The position numbers and the translations under genes are program-made. A stretch of DNA of 64,000 nucleotides from Doryteuthis pealeii (lineage: Eukaryota > Mollusca > Cephalopoda > Myopsida > Loliginidae). Shown here one piece after another: positions 55,944-64,000 of the stretch (positions within the stretch are counted from its first letter, which is position 1; each line of letters opens with the position of its first letter). The notes beneath the pieces were generated by a model. The model was not told the DNA's origin. It was given only the letters and a program-made list of their open reading frames with translations, and did not search any database. The stretch is from assembly GCA_023376005.1 (NCBI GenBank), contig CM042181.1:419313-483312 (forward strand), written 5' to 3'.

Positions 55944-57640
55944 TGTCGCCCTATTAGAGGTGCATCTTGCGTAAAATTCTTTCGAACATAGTAATGACCC
56001 TACCAAGGAAACGTGTTTAATTTGATTTAAACATGCGTGTCACGAAGTGTCTGTTTATTTTTTTTTTTAACCCTTCGTCAAGTCATGTGATCCTAAGTGA
56101 CTAAGCAATTGACTCTCCAAGGAAAGATAGTTCAGGGGTAAAAAACACAGAATGTTTTCTTTCAACAAAATATAAAAAAATATTAGTCCCTAAGACAATT
56201 TGTGAGTTTAATATTTTTTCAAAAAATCCCAATTTTTACAAAACAAATCCCCCCCCCTCCCGTTCGTTTGAAAAAAATTATCAAAAATCAGGGAATTATC
56301 CGATTTTAATGAAAATTTTAGAGTTGATTTATCATTGAAAGAATTTATAATGCATCAGTTATTTTATTTCACAACTTTCTGATTTTTTCAGGTCACTTAA
56401 CTTTATCCCCCCATTCATTTTTGGGGTGTATAATATCTGTGGTGTATCAATCATTTAAATGATTGATACTAATTTCTGCATTAAAAAAAAAAATAAAAAA
56501 TAAAAAGACCGAAGATGTGAATAGAAAAAAAAATTAAGCATACTACTTAATAAGTACCGAAAATCGGAAAATAAAATGAAAATAAAAGCTAAAGAAATAA
56601 TCTCTTGAAATTGTTTAAAACCCATTTTGATAATTATTTAATTTGCAATTATGTTATAAAAGAAAAATATACATTAATATTTGTTCCGTTTAAAGGGGAG
56701 CGCTAAATTTTCAATACAATTTTCGACAAAAAATTCTTAGAGATTGATACTAACGTAAAGTAGTTATTCAAAATATGTTTTTAGAATCTAATAATATGAC
56801 ATTTAAAACTCAACATCAATTGTGAGATTAATAATTATTTTATAAAAAATAATTATTTACTTTGTTTTGTTGGTTTTTTTTTTTTTTTTTTTTTTTTGTT
56901 TATTTTTTTGGGTTTTTTTAACAAACGGGTGCAAACACATAAAAGTACATAAACAGTAAAAAAAAAATACCTTTTCCGTTAAAACATAAGTTGCTCTTTT
57001 GTTATTTCTTTTTTTTTTTCTCCTTATTTTTTTATCAAATATAAGTCCCTCCTTTCTCTTTCTTTTTTTTTCTTTTTTTGAATCCGTTTCCAAAAACAAT
57101 TACTTCTTTCGTTTTCTTTCCCTTTCAAATTCATTCAGTTTTTTTCTTCAAATATCTTTCTCCGGTTTCTTTAACTTCAATCTACTGTCGTCTGTCTTGT
57201 TACCGATTCAACTCCATTTTTTAAAACCGTCTATTCCTTCTCGTGTCCGTCCGTCTCTCTGAAATCTCTCGTCCCTCTAAAGAAAACTCCCGTCTGTGAA
57301 TTCTCTCGTCTGTCTTCCTTCAATTTTTTTCGCGGGTGATTTTTTAAATCAAAACAAACCTAAGGGAATTAACCCCTTTTTTTTCTGCCAAGGGCAGCAA
57401 CTCTTAACTTTGTCTTTATTTATTTAACCTTTTATATTTTTTCGTTTTTTTTCTAATAAATAGTCACCCCCCCCCCTTGTTATTATTAAATGATATCCTG
57501 AGATTTCTCAGAATATCATAACAATGCGTCTTCAACATTTTTGATCCATTAAACAGAAGAAACATCAAAACTACTCCTGTTGAGTTTTAAATAAAATTTC
57601 AGCTTACGAAAACAATGTTTACCTTTTTTTTGCACTGTTA
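55944..57640. other. Intronic AT-rich DNA with homopolymers
   Basis: Inside the long first intron of copy 4. Poly-T near 56873-56897, C runs near 56250 and 57468. No exon, repeat family or gene is recognised in these 1.7 kb; lysine/phenylalanine-rich frames come from homopolymers. Confidence 0.5.
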
Positions 57641-57642
57641 AA

Positions 57643-57903
57643 TCAGTTGAAATTTTGAATATTTTCCACATCAATTTTCCACAAAATCGTAGGTATTTAT
57701 TTATTTGAACTTTTTAGTAAACTTCTTGTTACTGTAAAAAAATTTAAAAAATTAAAAAAATAAAATTTAAAAAAAGGACGAGTAAAAACATTTTTTTAAA
57801 ATTGCTTACTCAAATTTTGGGTGTATATAGTATAAGAATATTGTGACGAAGAGCTATGACGTAGTTTTTGTTACAGACACAAATACAATCTCCATAATTA
57901 ATA
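57643..57903 (-). mobile_element. Helitron-like family H2, 5' part
   Basis: ATATTTTCCACATCAATTTT to the complement of TCTATTAATTATGGAGATTG. The 3' hairpin end is missing. Confidence 0.7.
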
Positions 57904-58008
57904 GAATTAGATTTCGTTATATGGTTTCAAGTATTCTTATGTAATAAAAATAATTTTTACACAGTTGAGCTCCTATCCAAATTTAAATAATTATTTTCTT
58001 TTTTTGCG
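57904..58008 (+). repeat. Duplicated intron 3' segment, copy without acceptor
   Basis: About 105 bp matching 58453-58557, the sequence directly before the main exon of copy 4, including TCAAGTATTCTTATGTAATA and TAAATAATTATTTTCTTT. Here it ends TTTTTTGCGG, so the acceptor AG is absent and Helitron sequence follows. Confidence 0.8.
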
Positions 58009-58454
58009 GTTTAAATAAAAATAAAATCATAATGTTTATGTAAACAACAAAGAATTGTCTTGTATAGTATTTGGTTTGTTTTGTTTTACAGCATATCAAC
58101 CTCGGTGGGTCATTTAATGCCGATAAAGTTGTGAAATAAATTCATTCTTGATGCATAATACAATTTTGTTTATAAACTCATATTTTTCTATTTAACCCAT
58201 AGATGGGACCCTAACAGGTACTACCAATCCGGTTCAGATGAACCAGGGAACAAGGGTGATGAAGGGGTGCTACACATTCTTCCCACGACATGTAGACTCA
58301 CAGCCTTCTAGCACCCATATGATAAGGGGTTGGGGCTTGCCATAGCCGATTGATTGGCGGGTGTCTCTCCGACCACCCGTCTAGCCCAAGATGTCTTGTA
58401 CAGTGATAGTTTCGGTTACAGACAGAAAAACACACAATCTCCATTATAATAAGA
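58009..58454 (-). mobile_element. Helitron H1 5' part with nested SINE-like family B
   Basis: GGTTTAAATAAAAATAAAAT and GTTTCGGTTACAGACAG are H1 interior and 5' parts (element on the minus strand). They are separated by a reverse family B copy (58068-58388) flanked by GTCTTGTA(T/C)AGT direct repeats, the likely target-site duplication. Confidence 0.75.
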
Positions 58455-58558
58455 ATTATATTTCGTTATATGGTTTCAAGTATTCTTATGTAATACAAAT
58501 AATTTTTACACAGTTGAACTCCTATCCAAATCTAAATAATTATTTTCTTTCTTTGCAG

Positions 58559-60384
58559 TATCACAAAACTACGGAACTCTCAACACACAAACAAGAATAC
58601 AACTCCTCGAACGAATAGGCCAATTAATCGTGGATAATTCCTTGGACGAGATCAAGGAAATATTTGAAACCCTTCAGCCCGAACAGCGCATCAAGGTTTT
58701 AAATTCTTCGATAGGTGGCTGTCTACCTCTCTATATAGCAATAGGTAAGAAGAAATTCGAAATCTCTCACTACCTGCTCAAACTTTCTCTCCGTCAGGGA
58801 GCTTCCAAAATGACGGAAGTCTGGAAAAATTGCCGCCACCCACTCATACCTGCCGTAGAGTCAGGTAATATAAAGCTGATTGAGATGATCGTTCGACAAT
58901 TACCGGATATTAACGAAAACATAAGTCGTACCGAGTCGGCACTAAAGATTGCGGTAATATTATGGAATCTAAGGGCCGTGGAACTTATAGTAATTATGGG
59001 AGCTGATATTAATCGACCAGATATTTATGGTAGGACACCCCTAATGTACTCTACTTCTAACAGTGATGTTTGTCGGTTTCTAATTAATGAGGGTGCTAAC
59101 ATTTTCGCTGGAGATTTTGAGGGCTTTACGGCCCTTCATGTCGCTGCTGAAAATGATCATGCAGAAAGCCTTACCTGTCTAATAGAGGCTGGTGCTGATG
59201 TTAGGACCCGAAGCCTCGAAGGCATTACTCCCTTAGTGTGGGCTAATATACATTATAGCCATGACGTAATTTCGGTGTTACTTAAAAATCCTGACTATTC
59301 TATGTTGGAGAAAATAGAATCTGCGGAGATTTTCGGTGCCTTGGATGAAGAGAACCTAGACGCCTGGGTGAAGACGTTAAAGAGGAGGAGCGTAGAAAAT
59401 ATTCCTAAAATCTGTCACGTTCCTGCTCAAAGGATTCTGGATTTTTCCGAAGAATTCACCACAGAGACAGATTTGGAAAATCTACGATACAAACCTTTGG
59501 CTTATGCTTACCAGAGTATTCTGGTCGTTGAAAGAATCTTTGGGAGAGATAATAGATTGTACATGCGGTATCTGGTGAATGCGGCCTTGGTTGCCACAAA
59601 GCAAAATAAACTACAGAAAGTTAGGCAGCTGATCAAATATATCCAGGAATATTGTCAGGGCAAATCGATGTTCTTTGTGGCTGACAATTTGAAATCCACC
59701 AAATCACTTTTCTGCACAATTGTCAAATATGGCCATCCGGCTGACTTCTTTCATTATGGGGGATTTGTCATTTACAAAATGACGGCACAGGCCAGTAAAA
59801 ATATGTGGTATCTATTCAGAACCAGTTTATATGCAAATCCATTAGCTATTCATCGCTATTACGTGCAAATAGTTGACTTCTTTCTTTATATGACATCTAA
59901 AACGAAGACGGGGAAATTTCGAACGCATCAGCTCGCCCAATTCAGACAGGTGGTCACAGATATGATCAGAGCGGATATCCGAGTCGAGGCTCTTCAGTCT
60001 CTCTTGCACCGTGCAATTAAATTGTTTAGAGTCAATTGTTGCTTCTCAGTTGATCTCATTAAGATCCTCCTTGAATCTGGAGCCGATGCGAACTCCAAAG
60101 ACTACTTCCGACGGACCCCAATCATGTATGCCCTTAAGTATGTGCCTAGAGACACCATGAATGGTGTTATAAGTCTACTATTCGATTACGGATGCCACCC
60201 AGATAGTAGAAGCAGTGAAGGTTTTACAGCTATCCTCTCAACACCTTGGAGATGCTCTCTGGCTCCCTTAAGGACACCTATGAGCTTACAGTGCCTTACA
60301 ACGGCAGTAATTTTAGACAAAGAAATCCCGTATGAGGGAATTCTGACTGAGAAATCAGAAAAATTTGTTAATTTACACAAGTAG
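58559..60384 (+). CDS. FEM1-like: FEM1-like copy 4, main exon (intact)
   Basis: Intact divergent FEM1 homologue. The exon follows TTTCTTTGCAG at 58558 and with ATG GCT GAA G reads M-A-E-V-S-Q-N-Y, giving 611 residues. ETLQPEQRIKVLNSS (shared with copies 2 and 3) is followed by ankyrin repeats such as GRTPLMYSTS, GFTALHVAAENDHAESLTCL and GITPLVWANI. IESAEIFGALDEENLDAWVK and ILVVERIFGRDN match the FEM1 middle region. RADIRVEALQSLLHRAIKL leads into C-terminal ankyrin repeats (ESGADANSKDYFRRTPIMYA). The end SLQCLTTAVILDKEIPYEG (~579-597) aligns with the FEM1 VHL/BC box. FEM1 proteins present C-degron substrates to CUL2; that this copy does so is inference. First exons at 50192 or 50873 imply a 7.7-8.4 kb intron. 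Confidence 0.9.
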
Positions 60385-60635
60385 ATTTCATTGTCTTTAT
60401 TTGTTTCGATGTTCTTTTTCGGGACTCGCAAATATTTGGAACGCTGACATTTTCAAACTATTTTTTTTTTTTTTTTTTTTTTTCCTGCGTCCGATCGAAT
60501 TTCCATTCTTTACCCACAAGGAAACCCATGCATAGAAAGAAATTGAATTTTGTTTCAAATTTATGTTTAAAAAATGTGAAATTCCTTTATGGAAAATATT
60601 ATTCTCTGGATATCCTTCTGGCAAATTATATGAAA
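60385..60635. other. 3' flank of FEM1-like copy 4
   Basis: A poly-T run lies at 60459-60483. No AATAAA is seen near the stop; a minisatellite begins at ~60636. Confidence 0.4.
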
Positions 60636-61085
60636 AGATGCTGTAAAAGATGTAGGAAAAGACGTTGAAAAGATGTTGTAAAATATGTTTAGAAGATTAA
60701 AAGATGTTGTAAAATATAAAAGATGTTGTAAAATATGTTTAAAAGATTAAAAGATGTTGTAAAAGATGCAGAAAAAGATGCCGAAAAAGATGTTGTAAAA
60801 GATGCAGAAAAAGACGCCGAAAAAGATGTTGTAAAAGACGCCGAAAAAGATGTTGTAAAAGACGCCGAAAAAGATGTTGTAAAAGACGTAGTAAAAGACG
60901 CAGAAAAAGATGTTGTAAAAGACTCAAAAAAAGATGTTGTAAAAGACTCAAAAAAAGATGTTGTAAAAGAGTTGTAAAGACTCGGAAAAAGATGTTGTAA
61001 AATATGTTGTAAGATGTTGTAAAAGACGAAAAAGATGTTGTAAAAGATGAAAATATGGTGCAAGTTGTTGTAAAAGATGAAAAAT
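60636..61085. repeat. 12-bp minisatellite (AAAGATGTTGTA / AAAGA(T/C)GC(C/A)GAA)
   Basis: Two 12-bp unit types alternate irregularly over ~450 bp. In one frame they read KDVV and KDAE; the other strand is also open. No start context or flanking exon supports a protein. Confidence 0.88.
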
Positions 61086-61474
61086 AAAGTAGGATAAGCG
61101 AATAAAAAAAAAATGAAAGCGGGGGGGGGATGGAAAAATAGGTAAAAAGTATAGAATAAATATTTGAAAATTCATATCGATCGATCAAACGAGAGGGAGA
61201 GAGTTCCAAGAGAATGATGATTATTTTATAGTATGTGAGAAAGGGACAAATCTTGAATTATCGATTGAAGTTGGGAATTGACAAAAGTGATCGGACCAAT
61301 TATTCTTATTCAGGTTCGAGCCCGCATCACATTTTGGCATTGACAGTTTTTATTGAAGTCACTATTTCAGTTTTTTACACATTATGCAAAATCATAAAAA
61401 CGAAACTATTAAAAGAAAAAAACAAAAAAAAATATCTGTAGAATTTTTAATGTTTTATTTAAAAAGTATGTCAC

Positions 61475-61865
61475 AAAACGTTAATTTTTATTTTTAGAAT
61501 ACAAGGTGTGTCATAGAAGTATCGAGTTTGAAGCTGTGTTTACCAAGATAGAAATGAACAATGAATGAAACGTTAATTTTTATTTTTAGAATACATGGTG
61601 TGTCATAAAAGTTTAAAGTTCGAAGCTGTATTTATAAAGATAGAAAGGAACAACGAATGAAACGTTATTTAAAAAAAAAAAAAAATAATTTGATTTTAAT
61701 TTTTTAGAATACAAGATGTGTCATAAAAGTGAATAGTTTGAAGCTGTATTGACCAAGAAATAAATGAACAATGAATTGAACGTTAATTTTTTCGAATACA
61801 AGATGTGTCACAAAGTACAAAAAATCTCGGTACTGTCTTGACACACCTTGTATATTAATCCAAAT
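61475..61865. repeat. ~95-110 bp tandem repeat
   Basis: AGAATACA(A/T)G(G/A)TGTGTCATA followed by GTTTGAAGCTGT recurs about four times, ending with an inverted CACACCTTGTAT near 61845. Confidence 0.75.
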
Positions 61866-62655
61866 GCGTCAGACCTACCAACTAATAGTTTTACTTACTA
61901 GCTCATCAGGGCAATAACCTTTTCTTTTTTTTTTCCAGGCATTGTTTATTGTATATTTTTTCCTTACAATTTTATTTGTCGTTTTTTTCTTTTTACTTAC
62001 CGTATTAAACGTGGTATGCCCAAATAAGGCCTTAGCCAGACATAATTTAGAAACTAATCATACTTTCGACATATGTATGTATATCTATCTATCTATCTAT
62101 CAAAATGTGCATGGATAAACTCCTGGCCGAAACACGTGTCACTAAAATAAGATCTATTTTATCCATTCAGCATTTTCTTACCTTTATTTCTCCTTTCAAC
62201 ATACCGTCGGATTCGCTTCCATTTTCAACTTACACATTACATATATATCTCGTCTATCCGAATGTAGTCAAACATTTTTTCCGGAAGTCGATACTTTCTT
62301 TCTGGCGGTCTGTATACATAAAAAAAAATGCACTTGACATTTCGTGTTGCAGCTGCAGCCACCGATTGATGTGCACAGACAAACTCATGTCCCCCTTTCA
62401 TACACTACTTGTTTATCGAACAATGTAAGCTTGGATTGTATATATTGAAATACGTTTCTGTATTATTTCTCTGAATTTCTAAAATGAAGCTTGATAATTT
62501 GTATTATTCGGACTATTGTCCTCCAATTGAACACATAGCCTAGTGAATAAAGGAGTTAGGTTAAGACAGTTCTTTATTTTTATTTATTTATTGGATCCTT
62601 TCCATCTACTAAGGACGATGGCGTAGTGTCCAAAAAATTATCTGCATCTGTGCAA
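61866..62655. other. Non-coding stretch with small repeat pieces
   Basis: (TATC)n near 62080-62100, a family T start at 62460-62520 (TTTCTCTGAATTTCTAAAAT, CGGACTATTGTCC) and a SINE C head piece at 62527-62570 (ATAGCCTAGTGAATAAAGGA). The open frame at 62105-62428 has no recognised domain. Confidence 0.45.
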
Positions 62656-62659
62656 GAGA

Positions 62660-63247
62660 CTATGCAGGCCAATCCTTGAGTGACAGTATTTTGTGCACTG
62701 AATGCACACAATGTGATGCTTTCTGGGGCTGCTGGCTTTTCTCTCTCTTTCTGGCTCTCTTTTCTGTCGAAGCTACTCTCCTCTCTGCCTCATCCCTCTC
62801 CGTGCCTTGCTTAACGTTAAGGTGCCAGACCGCTCTATTTTTTTTTTTTTTTTTTTTTTTTGCATCTACCTCCCACGTGTTTGTGTCAATATGGCATATA
62901 CTCATAGCTCTCCTGCAGACATCTTTAAATCGTAGGCGTGGTCTACCAACCGATCGGGAACTTTTTACTAATTCGCTGTACGGAACATCTTTTGGGATGC
63001 GTCCATTTTCCATTCTCCTGACATGTTCAAGCCAACGAAGGCTCCTCTCGCAGATAATGGAGAACAGGCTGTTCATATCGACACAATCCAGCACGACTAT
63101 GTTGGACACTTTATCCTGCCAACGAATTTGTAGAATACGTCGTAGACAACGGAGGTGGAAAATATTGACTTTCCTTTCGTGGCTTGTTGTCCACGCTTCG
63201 TTACTGTTGAGGAGTGCACTGAGGACACACGCTTTGTAGACACGCAT
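62660..63247 (-). pseudogene. RTE/CR1-type retrotransposon C-terminus, minus-strand copy
   Basis: MRVYKACVLSALLNSNEAW, FHLRCLRRILQIRWQDKVSN, ICERSLRWLEHVRRMENGRI, SVGRPRLRFKDVCRRAM and DTNTWEVDA, then a lysine run from a poly-A insertion. Unlike the copy at 46.9 kb it keeps the Trp in IRWQDKV and is open for 195 codons. It is 5'-truncated, so inactive alone. Confidence 0.8.
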
Positions 63248-63261
63248 CTTTGTTCTAAGTA

Positions 63262-63565
63262 ACAGTTATCTCCAGACTGCAGGTTCAATCCTGGTCAGGG
63301 GCAGCAGTAACATAGAATAATAAAAACAGCTTAACACCAGTACCCCAGCTATGGTTAGCAGAATAGAGAAATATATATGAGGATTATTCAACAGTTCCAT
63401 GACCAATTTGGTCGGGGTTAGAATGAGATTTAGTGTCTAGAAAAAGAAATAATAATCCAATTTATTCTTTTATAGCAGCAACATAGAATAATAATCAACA
63501 GCGCTTAACGCCTCCACCCCAGCTGTGGTTAGCAGATGAGAACAGGATACCCTTGTGGACTGAAT
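63262..63565 (+). mobile_element. SINE family C body, two partial copies
   Basis: GCAGGTTCAATCCTGGTCAG (B-box-like), then ACCCCAGCTATGGTTAGCAG. A second partial body follows at ~63470-63560 (CCACCCCAGCTGTGGTTAGC, GAGAACAGGATACCC). Confidence 0.6.
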
Positions 63566-63569
63566 AAAG

Positions 63570-63720
63570 AGTTTGGTTCAAAATTCCGGGATGGTTCCCG
63601 AGTCCGGGAAGAAGGTTCCCGAGTCCGATGAGAAATACCTGAAGAAGGCCGGATGGCACATTGATCGAAACGTTGTATATATAGCAATGAAAATGAGGAC
63701 AATAGTCCGAATAATACATG
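63570..63720 (+). mobile_element. Family T arm joined to SINE C
   Basis: TGGTTCCCGAGTCCGGGAAG, GAAATACCTGAAGAAGGCCG, GATCGAAACGTTGTATATAT, GGACAATAGTCCGAATAATA. It follows SINE C sequence without a gap, as in the minus-strand arrangement at 28081-28470. Confidence 0.7.
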
Positions 63721-64000
63721 TTTGTGTATTATTTTCGGTTATTTATGAGGAAATGCGTCCCGGTTCCCTGCCTCCGAAATTGCTGCCCGTTGAATTTTAA
63801 AATAACAACCCCAAGCTTCGGCGCCACATCCGTGTTACTTGAAAGAAAACAACCAACTGAGGGCGTTAAATGTATTTTAGAGGGGTCTCTTTTTGTCTTA
63901 ATTCTTGTTTATTTATAGAAATGTATCGTAATTCTTGTTTATTTATCTTAGTCGAAAATCTTAGTATTTGATAGATAGGAAGATGGACAGTTTTGAATAG
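63721..64000. other. Non-coding end of window
   Basis: No gene or repeat family recognised. Confidence 0.4.

Noticed and set aside
56857..57262. Lysine- or phenylalanine-rich frames
   Set aside because: They span poly-T/poly-A tracts and have no domain or splice support.
60739..61209. Long minus-strand frame and matching plus-strand KD-rich frame
   Set aside because: Both derive from the 12-bp minisatellite, which is open on both strands.

Overview
This is AT-rich animal nuclear DNA from an invertebrate. The evidence is GT-AG introns, long introns and gene deserts packed with SINEs, Helitrons, Penelope-like and other non-LTR retroelement relics, many microsatellites, and no operons or prokaryotic genes. 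The style of the microsatellites and repeats suggests a lophotrochozoan such as a mollusc. A chelicerate is not excluded, and I cannot name a species.

The only host genes I can support are a same-strand cluster of four paralogues of the FEM1 family (ankyrin-repeat substrate receptors of CUL2-RING ubiquitin ligases). Each has a single ~1.83 kb main coding exon: 10643-12473, 16275-18109, 36593-38426 and 58559-60384. Four 10-nt coding micro-exons, ATG GCT GAA G followed by GT (Met-Ala-Glu plus one base), lie upstream at 5387, 32103, 50192 and 50873. Splicing them in phase 1 to the main exons gives proteins of about 611-614 residues, close to the usual FEM1 length. The copies at 16.3 kb and 58.6 kb are open throughout. 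The copies at 10.6 kb and 36.6 kb each carry one frame break beside a short C run (assembly error or recent decay). A short broken piece of a fifth copy lies at 39109-39186, and relics of the promoter module lie at 45.9 and 47.6 kb, so copies have been gained and lost.

Layout: 0-5.4 kb, a TIR element with internal tandem repeats, SINEs, a Helitron-like element and foldback repeats; 5.4-12.5 kb, FEM1-like copy 1 with a Helitron ending 30 bp before its main exon; 12.5-18.4 kb, poly-T repeats, a mariner relic, microsatellites, then FEM1-like copy 2 with a long hairpin just after its stop; 18.5-32 kb, tandem and dispersed repeats, a Penelope-like element split by a SINE, Helitrons and an LTR candidate; 32.1-38.4 kb, FEM1-like copy 3, whose intron holds a 48-bp minisatellite; 38.4-50 kb, SINEs, R2-like and RTE-like retrotransposon tails, a second Penelope-like relic and Helitrons; 50-60.4 kb, FEM1-like copy 4 with a duplicated promoter and first exon; 60.4-64 kb, tandem repeats, an RTE-like fragment and SINE/foldback pieces.

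If expressed, the four genes would make a set of related receptors that keep the CUL2/Elongin-binding end of FEM1 while their N-terminal substrate-binding ankyrin surface has diverged. That reading is inference; the homology is visible in the sequence.
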